Counted from the stretch's first letter, positions 26,653 to 37,406 are shown. The stretch: 64,000 nt of DNA from CAVXDY01 sp963721335 (GCA_963721335.1 CAVRIV010000002.1:372001-436000), one strand, 5' to 3'. Numbers and translations are program-made. Notes: a model not told the origin generated them from the letters alone.

Positions 26653-27514
26653 CCGGGACGCTGGTGGCCGCGGTCGAGCGGGCCGCCGGCACGCGCGCGC
26701 TGTCGGCCGAGCCGGTCGCCGGGGGCGACGTCAACCGCGCGCTGCGCATCGGGCTGGCCGACGGCCGCCGTCTGTTCGTGAAGTACCGCGAGGACGCGCC
26801 CGCGGGCATGTACCGCGCCGAGGCCGACGGGCTGCGGTGGCTGGCGGAGGCCGGCGCGCTGCGCACGCCCGAGGTCGTGGCGGTCGCCGACGCCGCGCCC
26901 CCGCGCTTCCTCGCCCTCGAGTGGATCGACCGCGGGCGCGTGGGCCCCGCTCATGACGAGGCCCTCGGCCGGGGGCTCGCGGCGCTCCATCGCGCGGGGG
27001 CGCCCTCGTTCGGGCTCGCGGAGGACAACTTCATCGGCAGCCTGCCGCAGCAGAATGCGCCCCTGGAGACCTGGCCCGGCTTCTACGGGGCGCGGCGCAT
27101 CGAGCCGCTCGCCCGCCGGGCGGTGGACGCGGGCGCGCTGCCCCTCGCACGATGGCGCGCGTCGAGCGGCTGAGGGCGCGCCTCCCCGACCTCTGCGGCC
27201 CGCGGGAGCACCCGGCTCGCCTCCACGGCGACCTCTGGGGCGGCAACGCCCTGGCCGACGCGGGCGGCGCGCCCGTGCTCGTGGATCCCGCCGTCTACGG
27301 GGGCCACCGCGAGATCGACCTGGCGATGATGCGCCTGTTCGGCGGCTTCTCGGCCGGCGTGTTCGCGGCCTACCAGGAGGCCCACCCGCTCGCCGAGGGC
27401 CATGAGGATCGGGTCCGGCTCTACCAGCTCTACCCGGTGCTGGTGCACGTCTGCCTGTTCGGCGGCGGGTACGCCCGCTCGGCCGAGCGGATCCTGGAGG
27501 CCTACGCGGCCTGA
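26649..27514 (+). CDS. Fructosamine/ketosamine-3-kinase family protein, frameshifted
   Basis: Kinase-like protein of about 288 residues in the FN3K family, which phosphorylates sugar amines on glycated proteins so that they fall off. It has GGDVNRALRIGLADGRRLFVKY (nucleotide loop and Lys), ALEWIDRGR, DNFIGSLPQQNAP, the catalytic HGDLWGGNAL near residue 195 and VLVDPAVYGGHREIDLAMMRLFGGF, all typical of the family. One extra base near 27150 breaks the frame between ALPLAR and MARVERLRAR. It starts inside the stop of the LMW phosphatase gene. Bacterial homologues often prefer ribulosamines and erythrulosamines. Confidence 0.9.
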
Positions 27515-27556
27515 GGGCTCGGCTCGGGCTCGGCCTCGGCCGACGGTGCCCCCCGC

Positions 27557-28185
27557 TCAGGCCTCCGCGAGCCAGGCGGCGACCGCCGCGAGGTCCTCCT
27601 GGGTCAGGCCGTGCCCGCCGGGCGCCCACCGCTCGGTCACGTCGGCGCCGTGCGCCCGCAGCGTCGTGAGCAAGGCCTCGACGGCCGCCGGGGGGATCAG
27701 GGTCGTCCTGCCGCCCGGCGGCGACCAGCACGCGCACCCCGGAGAGATCGAGACCGTCGGGGGCGGCGGCGGGCAGCAGGGGGCGCAGGAGTGCCGCACC
27801 GGACAGCACCCCGGGATGGTGCAGCAGCAGGCTCACGGCCACGTTGGCGCCGTTGGAGTAGCCCACCGCCACGACGGGCCGGCCGGTGAGGTCGTGAGCG
27901 GCCAGCGCCGCCTCCGACGAAGTCCGCGAGCTCCCGGGTGCGCTCGAGCAGGTCCGGGAACCGGAAGGGGTCGGACGGCTCGCGCGTGAAGAAGCGCGCC
28001 ATCCCGCCCTCGCTCACGCGGCCGCGGGGAGCGATCAGGGCGGCGCCCGGCGCGAGGCTGCGCCCGAACGCGATCATCTCGTGCTCGTCGCCCCCCGTGC
28101 CGTGCAGCATCAGCAGCACCGGGGCCGTCGTCGCCGGCGCGTACTCGTACCGCCAGCCCGCCGGTGAGGGCTCTGCGGCGCTCAC
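27557..28185 (-). CDS. Second phospholipase/carboxylesterase family hydrolase (MhqD-like), frameshifted
   Basis: Alpha/beta hydrolase of about 209 residues. The oxyanion loop is VLLMLHGTGGDEHEM, the nucleophile elbow is VGYSNGANVA, and the catalytic His is in APGGHGLTQED. APRGRVSEGGMARFFTRE matches the Bacillus MhqD region better than the first copy does. Two single-base shifts (near 27712 and 27917) interrupt it. Its GTG start overlaps the dioxygenase TGA (GTGA), the same junction type as the first module, and the unit is preceded by the double palindrome at 29131-29174. I infer a shared role in clearing aromatic electrophile breakdown products. Confidence 0.85.
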
Positions 28186-29113
28186 GCGGGCGTCCGCGCC
28201 CACCCGGCGCGTGGGTCGGGGAGGGGCGTCAGCCGGGCCTCGGTCTCGGCCCGCTGTGGCTCCAGCCAGCTCGGAAGGATGATCCGCGTCCCCAGCTCCT
28301 CGACCGGCAGATCGCGCGTGAAGCCCGGCCCGTCGTCGGCGATCTCGTAGAGGACGCCGCTCGGCTCGCGGAAGTAGATCGAGTGGAAGTAGTAGCGGTC
28401 GATGACCTGCGTGGCGCGCACGCCGGCCTCCACCAGCCGGTCGTGCCAGGCCGGGTGCTCCGCCACCGTCGTGCCCCACGCCACGTGGTGCACCGTGCCC
28501 GCGCCCTGAAGGGGCCGCTCGTCCGGCGGCGGGTCGAGGGTGATCGTGCCGCCGCGCCGCTCGCCCCGGAGCTCGAAGACGCCGTCGGCCGCCTCGCGGG
28601 CGCCCATCACGTCGCGCAGCAGGTCGCCGCTGCGCTCGGGGCGCCCGACGTAGGCGCGCACCGCCACGAAGCCTCCCAGGGCGAGGTGCGCGGGGATCTC
28701 CGGGTGCTGTGCCACGAGAGGCCGGGTTGGCGTCGCTCACCACGAGCTCGTGCCCGAGGCCCTCGGGGTCGGCGAACCGCAGAGCGTCGCCCTCGCGCTC
28801 GGTCGCCACACCCTCCTCGGCGAGCCGCCGCTCCCAGAAGTCGATCGCCTCGGCCGACGCGACCCGCGAGACGATGCGGTGCACCATCCCCGAGCCCGCG
28901 CGCCCGCGCGGCGCCCCGGGGTACTCGAAGAAGGTCAGCTCCGCGCCCGGGCGAGCCCTTCTCGTCGGCGTAGAAGAGGTGGTAGACGTCCGGGTCGTCC
29001 TGGTTCACCGTCTTCGCCACCAGCCGCAGGCCCATGACGCGCGTGTAGAAGTCGACGTTCCCCGGCGCGTCGCCGGTGATCGCGGTGATGTGGTGGATGC
29101 CCTCGAGGCGCAT
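28182..29113 (-). CDS. Second ring-cleaving dioxygenase, VOC superfamily (MhqA/MhqO-like), frameshifted
   Basis: About 310 residues, paralogous to 5785-6711. It starts MRLEGIHHITAITGDAPGNV, the same fold entry as the first copy; GLRLVAKTVNQDDPDVYHLFYADE follows. The second domain has VHHVAWGTTVAEHP and FHSIYFREPSGVLYEIADDG with the His and Glu of the metal site. Two single-base shifts (near 28725 and 28950) break it. ATG 29113 follows GGAGGG. A -35/-10 pair overlapping two palindromes lies 33-61 bases upstream. The CMD gene of the first module is absent here. Confidence 0.87.
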
Positions 29114-29130
29114 GGCCCTCCGCTCCCTAT

Positions 29131-29146
29131 TTGCTTGCGTACTCAA
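29131..29146. promoter_or_regulatory. Operator-like palindrome, promoter-proximal copy of the second dioxygenase locus
   Basis: Reads TTGCTTGCGTACTCAA on the + strand. It shares 13 of 16 bases with the copy at 29159 and is followed by the same CGAT. It starts at the last base of the candidate -10 and covers the expected transcription start of the leftward dioxygenase operon. Confidence 0.75.
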
Positions 29147-29902
29147 CGATAGCTCCAGTTGCTTGCGCAGTCAACGATCCTCCCGGGCGGTGAGAGGCGT
29201 ACGTGGTAGGACAGGACCTCGTCGCCGTGCTCGTCGAGCCACCGGCTCTGCTCGCGCCAGCCGGGGCGGACGCGGTCGAGCATCGTCCAGAAGTCACGGG
29301 AGTGGCTCGGCACCCGCAGGTGGCAGAGCTCGTGGACCACGATGTGGTCCCGCACCTCCTGGGGCACCATCACGAGGCGCCACGAGAACGACAGGTGGCC
29401 GGCGGGGCTGCAGGAGCCCCAGCGGGTGCGCTGGTCCCTCACCGAGAGCGAGCGGTACGAGAGGCCGAGGCGCGCGGCCTCGCGCTGCGCGCTGCCGGTG
29501 AGCCGGCTCCGGGCCTCGCGGCGCAGCAGCCGCTCCACGGCCGCGGGCGCCCGGTCGGCCCCGCCCGTGACCCGGATCGCCTCGCCGGACAGGCGCGCGA
29601 CGGAGGGTCCTCCGCCCGCGTGCTCGATCCGGATCGGCCGGCCGTCGATCCAGGCGCGCCCCTCGCGGTCCAGTCCCGAGGGCGGGCGTCCGCGCCGCGC
29701 GCTCGTCGATCGCGGCGAGCCGGCGCTCCAGCCAGTCGGCGTGCCTCTGGAGCACGCCGGTCACGACGGAGGCGGGCGTGCCGACCGGGACGATCACCAC
29801 CGGCGGCTGCCGGGGCCCCACCGCGAGGGTCGCTCGCCGGGCCCGGCGGGAGACGCGGACGCCCACCTCCACCTGACGGCCGGTGAGCTGCACGCGGTAC
29901 AC
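29143..29902 (-). CDS. YgjP-type (DUF45/M48-like) metallopeptidase, frameshifted
   Basis: Zincin-like protein of about 253 residues. The N-terminal half has VRVSRRARRATLAVGP and VLQRHADWLERRLAAIDERA; the C-terminal half has the family-defining RDQRTRWGSCSPAGHLSFSWRLVMVP and the metal-binding IVVHELCHLRVPSHS (HExxH). A shift near 29690 breaks the frame. The GTG start at 29902 is provisional. The last 11 residues (IVDCASNWSYR) are read through both operator palindromes and the -35/-10 of the dioxygenase operon, so this gene's 3' end carries the next operon's control region. Its stop, TGA 29145, lies in the proximal palindrome. Confidence 0.85.
29146..29174 (-). promoter_or_regulatory. Candidate promoter of the second dioxygenase-esterase operon
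   Basis: Reading leftward, TTGACT (29174-29169) and TATCGT (29151-29146) are 17 bases apart, the ideal spacing. The -35 hexamer is the outer half of the distal palindrome and the -10 abuts the proximal one, so a repressor on either copy would exclude RNA polymerase. The dioxygenase ATG is 32 bases beyond the -10. Confidence 0.6.
29159..29174. promoter_or_regulatory. Operator-like palindrome, distal copy of the second dioxygenase locus
   Basis: Reads TTGCTTGCGCAGTCAA; 12 of 16 positions are self-complementary, making it the most symmetric copy in the window. The start-to-start distance to the proximal copy is 28 bases, against 24 at the first locus. The -35 hexamer of the leftward promoter lies within it. 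Confidence 0.75.
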
Positions 29903-29925
29903 GGCTCCGGCCTGCGCGGCGGCGC

Positions 29926-32900
29926 CTATGCGCGCAGCACCATCGCGCGGAGGTCGGCCCGGAACCCGGCCTCGGCCAGGGGAGCCTCGAGGGGCGAGCC
30001 GAAGACCGGCTCTCCGTCCACCCGCTCCACGGCCGCGCGGCGGCGGCGATCGGCCAGGATCCAGCCGGCGAGGGCGGCGAGGGCGGCGGCGAGCGAGGCC
30101 GGATCGGCCTCGCCGAAGGTGAGGATGCCGCGGCCGCCTCGCTCGAGGTAGAGCCTCGGCACGCCGTCCACCAGGGCGACCTGGGCGCCGAACGACGCGC
30201 GACGGGGAGCGGCCGCCCTCGCGCCGCGGCCACGGCACCGCCGCGCCGTACGGCTGGGCCGGGTCGGCGGCGCCCAGCACGATCGCCGGCGGCTCCTCGC
30301 CGGGGGGCGCCTCGCGCAGGTCGCGCAGGCGCTCGACCGCCCCCGGCATCGCGAACTGCGCGCCGCCGAGGCCCGCCACGAAGTAGCCGCGGCGGCAGGC
30401 CCCGAGCGTCTCGAGCTCGGCGAGCCCGCCGTAGAGCGCGGCGAACCCTCCGGGGACCCCCTCCGCGAGCGCGCCGGCCCGGGTCAGCACGCCGTGGCGC
30501 TCCACGAGGAGCTCCGCCAGAGCGCGGCGCCGCTCGCCGGCGGCGGGCCCGTCGCGGAAGAGCGGCTCGGCCAGCGACCAGCGCCCCGCCACGGCCGAGG
30601 GCGCTCCCCGCCCGGCGCCGCCCGCGCGCCGCCGGCGCGCGCCGGCGCTGGGCCGCCGCGGCGGCGGCAGGCGGCGAGGCGCGCGCAGCGGCAGCCAGAG
30701 GTCGTTGGTGACCTCGCCGGCCCAGACCAGCGACCAGAGGGTCGAGAAGAGGTCCTCCCGAGGGATCGGGACGGCGGCGCGCAGGTCGTCCCAGAAGCTG
30801 GCGCCTCCCGCCAGGGCGGCGCGCAGCGCGTCCGCCACCGCGCCTTCGGGCGCCGGGTCGCCCGGCGGCGGCCCGAGCAGGGCGGCGTCCTCACGGAAGT
30901 AGATGGCCACCCGTCCGCCGCCGACCCCGCCCGCACCCGCGCCCACCCACACGATCTCTCCCCGGGCGGCGAGCTCGTCGAGGCGGGCCGGGCCGTAGTC
31001 GGCCAGCCGCCGGGGGAGCACCTCGCCCTCCCACTGGGCGGCCGGCAGGGCGAGCCCCTGGAGCGACGCGAGGACGTCCCGGAGGGCGTCGACGCCGCGG
31101 GCGGCGCCCGGCCGGTCGACCCGCTGCCAGTCGGGAAGGAAGCGCCCGAGGGTCCGGGGGTCGGCGGGCTCGATCTCGCTTCCGCAGGGCGGCCAGGCTG
31201 GCCCGGCGCAGGCGGCGCACGACCTCGGCGTCGCACCACTCGCGCCCCGAGCCGCCGGGCCGGAGCTCGCCGCGCACCAGCGTGCCGGCGGTCTCGAGGG
31301 CCGCGAGGACGCCGTCGACGGCCCGCGGGCTCGAGGCGCGTAGCGCTCGGCGACCGCGTGGTGTGGAAGGGCCCGTGCGCGCGCGCGCAGCGCGCCACGA
31401 GTCCGCGCAGCGCGTCGGGCACCGGCTCGAGGAACGCCTCGGGCAGACCGCTCGGGGGCATCGCGCCGAGCGCGTCGCGGTACCGGCCCGCGTCCTCGGC
31501 GGCGATGACCCGCTGCTCGCCGGCCAGGCGGATCGCGCAGGCCCTCCGCTCGGCCACCAGGTCCTCCACCAGCTCGTCGGCCGTCGCGGGGACCGGTCAG
31601 CCGGCGGGCCGATCTCGCCCGGCGAGAGGTCGCCGATGCGGCGCAGCAGGTCGTGCAGGCCGTCGGCGCCCCGCGCCCGGGCGCGCTCGGACAGGCCCTG
31701 CAGATCCGCCTCGAGACCGGCCAGGGCGCTCGGCGTCGATGAGGTCGCGCAGCTCCTCCTGCCCGAGCAGCTCGCGAAGGAGGTCGCGATTCAGCGACAG
31801 CGCCTGGGCGCGGCGCTCGGCGGCGGGCGTGTCGTCCTCGTACATGTAGGAGGCGACGTACTCGAACAGCAGCGAGCCGGCGAAGGGCGAGGCCGTCGCG
31901 GTCTCGACCTCGACCACGGCCAGCTCGCGCGATCGCACCCGGCGCCAGCACCGCCGCGCAGCGCCGGCAGGTCGAACCAGTCGTCCAGGCACTCGCGGTA
32001 GGTCTCGAGGATCACCGGGAAGCTGCCGAACCGGCGCGCCACCTGAAGCAGCGACGAGGCCTTCAGGCGCTGCTGCCAGAGCGGGGTCCGGTGCCCGGGG
32101 CGGCGCCGCGGGATCAGGAGCGCGCGCGCCGCGTTCTCGCGGAAGCGGGCGCCGAAGAGGGCGGTGCCGCCCGAGCTCGCCCAGGACCAGCTCCTCGAGC
32201 TCGTCGGGGTCGATGAGCGCGATGTCCGAGCGGGGGCGCCTCGTCGGCGTCGGGCAGGTGGAGGGCGATGCCGTCGTCGCCCCAGATCGCGTGGGCCTCC
32301 TGGCCGGTCGCGGCGCGCAGCCGCGCTCCGAGGGCCAGCGCCCAGGGCGCGTGGACCCGTGCGCCGAAGGGCGTGAGCACGCAGAGGCGCCAGTCGCCGA
32401 TCTCGTCGCGGAAGCGCTCGACCACGATCGCGCGGTCGCTCGGCACCGTCCCGGTGGCCGCCGCCTGGTCCTCGAGGTACGCGACCAGGTTGGCGGCGGC
32501 GCGCCGGTCGAAGGCGCTCTCGTCGCGCAGGCGCGCGGCCGCGCGCTCGGGGCCCGCGGTCACCAGCTCGCGCGCGAGGCGGCCCACCGCCTCGCCCAGC
32601 TCGTAGGGGCGCCCGACGCCCTCGCCCTTCCAGAACGGGCACCGCGCCCGGGGCCCCGGGCGCCGGGGTCACGATCACCCGGTCGCGGGTGATCTCCTCG
32701 ATGCGCCAGGTGGAGGCCCCGAGCATGAAGGTCTGGCCGGTGCGGGCCTCGTAGACCATCTCCTCGTCCAGCTCGCCCACGCGGGCTCCGTCGGGCAGCA
32801 CCACGGCGTAGAGGCCCCGGTCGGGGATCGTGCCCGCGTTCTGCACCGCCAGCGCGCGCGCCCCGTCGCGGCCGCGCACCGTGCCGGCGCCACGGTCCCA

Positions 32901-34419
32901 CACCACCCGCGGGCGCAGCTCGGCGAACTCGTCCGAGGGGTACCGGCCGGCGAGCATGTCGAGCACGCCCTCGAGCTGCTCGCGCGACAGCTCGGCGAAG
33001 GGGTAGGCGCCCCGCACCACCCGCTCGAGCTCGTCGACGCGTCCAGGTCTCGCCGGCGCACATGGCCACGAGCTGCTGCGCCAGGACGTCCAGCGGCAGC
33101 CGCGGCACGCGCGTCTCCTCGATCGCGCCGCTCCCGCATCCGCGACACCACGGCGGCGCACTCCAGCAGGTCGCCCCGGTACTTGGGGAACACCACGCCC
33201 GCGGCTCGGGGCCCCCACCTGGTGGCCGGCGCGGCCGATGCGCTGCATGCCGCGCGCCACGCTGCGCGGGCTCTCCACCTGGATCACGAGGTCGATCGCG
33301 CCCATGTCGATGCCGAGCTCCAGGCTGCTGGTGGCCACGAGGGCGGGAAGCCGCCCGGCCTTCAGCTCCTCCTCGATCAGGGTGCGCTGCTCGCGGGCGA
33401 GGCTGCCGTGGTGGGCGCGGGCGACGTCCTCCTCGGCCAGCTCGTTCAGCCGCAGGGCGAGGCGCTCGGCCAGCCGCCGGTTGTTGACGAAGATGAGCGT
33501 GGAGCGGTGGGCCCGGATCAGCTCCAGCAGCTCGGGGTACATCGCCGGCCAGATCGAGCGCCGCCGGCCCTCGCCGCCGGGGACCTCGATGGGGTCGTCC
33601 TCCTGCGCCCGGGCGGCCGGCCGAGCTCGCGCATGTCCTCCACCGGGACGACCACGCTCAGGTCGAGCTCCTTCGACGGCCCCGGCGTCGACGATCGACA
33701 CGGGGCGCGGGCGCCCCTCCGCCGTCCTGGCCGCCCAGGAAGCGCGCGATCTCGGCCAGCGGCCGCTGCGTCGCCGACAGGCCGATCCGCTGGAGGCTCG
33801 CCCCGGCCCCGGCGACCAGGCGCTCGAGGCGCTCGAGGCTGAGCGCCAGGTGCGTGCCGCGCTTGGTGCCGGCCACGGCGTGGATCTCGTTGACGATCAC
33901 GGCCCGGATGTCGGTGAGGATCTCCGGCCCGCGCGAGGTGAGGAGCAGGTACAGGCTCTCGGGGGTCGTGATGAGGATGTCGGGCGGCGTGCGCAGCATC
34001 CGCTGGCGGTCGCGCTGGGGGGTGTCCCCGGTGCGCACCGCCACGGACACCTCGGGCGCCTCCCGGCCCTGCAGCGCGGCGGCCGCGGCGATGCCGGCCA
34101 GCGGGCCCCGGAGGTTGCGCTCGACGTCGTAGTTCAGCGCCTTCAGGGGGGAGAGGTAGAGCAGCCGCGACGGCTGCCGCCCGGCCAGCCGGTCCTCCAC
34201 GATCCCGTTCAGGCCCCACAGGAACGCGGCCAGCGTCTTGCCGGATCCGGTCGGAGCCAGGATCAGGCTGTGCTCTCCGTCGGCGATCGGCGGCCAGCCG
34301 CGCTCCTGGGCGGGCGTCGGAGCCGGGAAGGCCCTCGTGAACCACTCCCGCACCAGGGGGTGGAACCGAGCCAGTGCGGGGCTTTCGCCACCCCGGGTGC
34401 GGACGGTCGTCGTGCTCAC
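29926..34419 (-). CDS. lhr: Lhr-family ATP-dependent helicase (Lhr-Core plus C-terminal extension), heavily frameshifted
   Basis: Superfamily 2 DNA repair helicase of about 1,497 residues after joining frames. RecA1 has ILAPTGSGKTLAAF (Walker A), LYLSPLKALNYDVERNL, VRTGDTPQRDRQRML, ITTPESLYLLLTSRG, VIVNEIHAVAGTKRG and GLSATQRPL; RecA2 has STLIFVNNRRLAERLALRLNEL, HHGSLAREQR, ATSSLELGIDMG and MQRIGRAGH. Winged-helix and Lhr-specific domains follow, with the long C-terminal domain ending near 29926. More than ten indels split it. Motif II reads NEIH where DEVH/DEIH is expected (33881-33892). The GTG start at 34419 is divergent from clpS. Mycobacterial Lhr is induced by DNA damage. Confidence 0.9.
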
Positions 34420-34513
34420 CGAGCGATGGTATCCCCGCCGGCGGTCGCCCGGCCGTCTCCTGGCGGCAGCGAGCCGCTCCGGGACGGCCACGGGGCGGGG
34501 TATCCTGCGCGCC

Positions 34514-34804
34514 GTGGGAACCGAGACGCCCGTCAAGCCGGTCACCGGGCGGCCGGGCTCCTCGTCGGGGCACGGCGAGCCCTGTCACGTGATCGTCCTG
34601 AACGACGACCACAACACCTTCGAGCACGTCGCGCAGACCCTCGCCCGCTTCATTCCGGGGGTGGGCTACGAGGAGGGCATGGCCCTGGCCACCAAGATCC
34701 ACAACGCCGGGCGGGCCCGGGTGTGGAGCGGGGTTCGCGAGCAGGCCGAGCTCTACTGGGAGCAGCTGAAGGACGCCGGCCTCACCATGGCGCCGCTGGC
34801 CTAG
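34514..34804 (+). CDS. clpS: ATP-dependent Clp protease adapter ClpS
   Basis: Adaptor of 96 residues that binds N-degron substrates and delivers them to ClpAP/ClpCP. After a flexible tail of about 22 residues comes the core: CHVIVLNDDHNTFEHVAQTL (the Asn-Asp-Asp N-degron pocket), then VGYEEGMALATKIHNAGRARVWSG and REQAELYWEQLKDAGL. GTG 34514 gives a standard length. It lies 94 bases from the divergent lhr start and 4 bases before the ThDP decarboxylase gene. The frame is intact. Confidence 0.93.
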   Translation: MGTETPVKPVTGRPGSSSGHGEPCHVIVLNDDHNTFEHVAQTLARFIPGVGYEEGMALATKIHNAGRARVWSGVREQAELYWEQLKDAGLTMAPLA

Positions 34805-34808
34805 TGTC

Positions 34809-36491
34809 GTGAGCACCGGGGCCGACTGGCTCCTGGAGGCGCTGGCCGCCGAGGGCGTGCGGCACCTCATCGGAAACCCCGGCTCGACCGAGCTGCCCAT
34901 CACCGACGCGGCCGGGCGCCAGCGGGCGGTGCGCTACGTGCTCGCGCTGCACGAGGCGTCGGTCATGGGGATCGCCGACGGCTACGCGCAGGTCTCGGGG
35001 AGCCTGGCGGCGGTGAACGTGCACGTGCAGCCGGGGCTCGCCAACGCGATGTCGGGGATCCTGAACGCCGCCCGCGCCCGCGTGCCGGTGCTGGTGACGG
35101 TGGGCCAGCAGGTGCAGGACCTGCTGCCCGGGGAGCCGTTCCTCGGCGGGGAGCTGGTGGAGCTGTGCCGGCCCCTCGCCAAGGGGGCCTGGGAGGTCAC
35201 CCGCCCCGGCGACCTGCCGCGCCTGCTGGCGCTGGCCGTGCGCACCGCCCGCGAGCAGCCGAGCGGCCCCGTGGTGCTGAGCCTGCCGCTCGACGTGCAG
35301 GTGGCGCCGAGTCCGCCGCCCCACGCCCCCGCCTCTCCGGCCTCGCCGCCGCCGCCGGACGCGGCGTCGCTGGCGCGCGCCGCCGAGCTGCTGGGCGCCG
35401 CGCGCGCCCCGGCGCGTGCTGGCCGGGGACGCCGTGGCCCGGGGCGGGGCCTCGGCGGAGCTGGCCGCGCTGGCGGAGCGCCTGGGGGCGCCGATCCTGG
35501 GCGAGCCGCTGGCCGCCACGGTGCCCCTGCCCACCGATCACCCCCTCTGGCAGGGACCGCTGCCGCCCTTCGCCGCCGAGATCGCCCCTCTCCTCGCGCC
35601 CCACGACGTGGTGCTCGCCGTGGGGATGCCGGTGTTCCGGCTCTTCGGGACCAGCCCGGGCAGCGCCCTCCCGCGGGAGACGACGCTCGTCCACCTGGAG
35701 GTGGACCCCCACGAGGTGGGCAAGGTCCACGCGCCCGCCGTCGGCCTCGTGGGGGACCTCGCGAGCGGGCTCGCCGGGCTGCGCGAGCGCCTGGGTCCGG
35801 CCCCGGCGGACGTGCGGCGAGCGCTGCGTTCGCGCCATGGCGGAGGTGGCCGCCGCCCGAGCGGCGGCGCGGTCGCGCGTCGAGGCGGCGGCGGTCGGCG
35901 ATCGGGTGGGCCCGGCCGGGTTCGCCCGCGCCGTCGCGGCCGCGGTGGAGCGCGACGACCTGGTGGTCGACGAGGCGCTCACCGCCGGGCGCGGCCTGCG
36001 GGCCGTGATCGGCCCCCGCACGCCCGTCCACCTGGCTCGCCCATCGCGGCAGCGCCCTCGGCTGGGGGCTCCCGGCCGCGGTGGGCGCGGCGCTGGCGGA
36101 TCCGGGGCGCCGGGTGCTGGCCCTCCAGGGCGACGGCAGCTTCGTGTTCGGCGCCCCGGCGCTCTGGACCGCCGCCCACGAGGGCCTTCCGCTGGCGCTG
36201 GTCGTGGCCGACAACGGCGGCTACGAGATCCTGCGCGCCGGCCTGGAGGGGATGACCGGTCGCCCCGAGGGCGACTGGCCCGGCCTCGCGGTGCGCGAGC
36301 CGCCGCTGGACGTCGCCGCCATCTGCCGCGGATTCGGCGCCTCGGCCGCCCGCGCCGACCGAGCGGCCGACCTGCCCGAGGCGCTCCGGGACCTCTGGCG
36401 GCGGGCTCGCGAGGGCCCCGCGGCGCTCGTGGTGGGCGTCTCGGGACGCACCCCGCCGGTGGGCTATCCGATTCCGGGGGCCGCAGGGTAG
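34809..36491 (+). CDS. Thiamine-diphosphate decarboxylase, benzoylformate-decarboxylase-like, frameshifted
   Basis: ThDP enzyme of about 560 residues. The N-terminal Pyr domain has GVRHLIGNPGSTELPI and the cofactor-activating Glu in LHEASVMGIADGYAQVSG; NPGSTELP resembles the NPGSNELP of benzoylformate decarboxylases more than acetolactate synthase. The central domain runs to about residue 330 and the PP domain has GWGLPAAVGAALADPGRRVLALQGDGSFVF and VVADNGGY (GDG with the N of the Mg motif). Shifts near 35413, 35825 and 36045 break it. GTG 34809 follows clpS by 4 bases. The substrate is probably an aromatic 2-oxo acid such as benzoylformate or phenylpyruvate, by homology only. Confidence 0.85.
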
Positions 36492-36529
36492 GCTGCCGCC
36501 GTCGCCGACCGCCCCGCCGGGAGAGCCGA

Positions 36530-37406
36530 ATGACCCGCACCCGCATCCGCGTCCTCCTCGCCGTGCTGCTGACCATCGCCCTGGCGTTCGCGCTCGCGGC
36601 CTGCGGCGACGACGACGACAGCGCCGCCGACTCGACCGCCGCCACGACCCCGGCCGCGGACTGCACGCTTGGCGACCCTGCCGCTGGTGAGCGCCCGGCG
36701 AGCTGACGGTGGGCACCGACACGCCGGCCTTCCCGCCGTACGTCATCGACGACGATCCGACCAACGGCAAGGGCTTCGAGAGCGCGGTGGCCTACGCCAT
36801 CGCCGACGAGCTGGGCGTCGCCCCGGCCGACGTCGCGTGGACCGTGGTGCCGTTCAACAACTCCTACGCGCCCGGCCCCAAGAAGTTCGACTTCGACATC
36901 AACCAGATCTCGATCAGCCCGGCCCGCGCGAAGCAGGTCGACTTCTCCGTCCCCTACTACACGACCCCGCAGGCGGTGCTGGTCGGCAAGGACTCGCCCG
37001 TACGCGACGGCCACGACCTTCGCCGAGCTGTCCGACGCCCAGATCGGCGTGCAGGTGGGCACCACCAGCCTCGACGCCGTGAACGACGTGATCGCGCCGA
37101 GCAAGCAGCCGCGCGTCTACAACGACTCCAACGACACGGTCCGGGCCCTGAAGTCCGGTCAGGTGGACGCGATCGTGGTCGACCTGCCGACGACCTTCTA
37201 TCCTCCGCGACACCGAGATCGAGGGCGGGACGATCGTGGGCCAGTTCGCGGCCCCCGGCGGTGACGACTGGGGCGTGGTGCTGGCCAAGGACTCCGGGCT
37301 CACCCCGTGCGTGGACGCGGCGATCGGCCGGCTGCGCGACTCCGGTGAGCTCCAGAGGATCACCGACCAGTGGATCGGCGCCGAGGCGGTGCCGGCGCTC
37401 ACCTGA
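36530..37406 (+). CDS. Amino-acid ABC transporter substrate-binding lipoprotein, frameshifted
   Basis: Periplasmic-type binding lipoprotein (SBP family 3) of about 290 residues. The signal peptide has a hydrophobic core and lipobox (LALAAC) followed by GDDDD. The mature part has LTVGTDTPAFPPYVIDDDP, KGFESAVAYAIADELGV, FDFDINQISISPARAKQVDFSVPYY, IGVQVGTTSLDAVND, VDAIVVDLPT and GVVLAKDSGLTPCVDAAIGRLRDSGELQRI, the full family-3 pattern. Small shifts near 36690, 37018 and 37203 interrupt it. The ATG follows GGGAGAG. It opens a three-gene ABC operon, most likely for polar amino acids; the ligand is not resolved. Confidence 0.9.
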
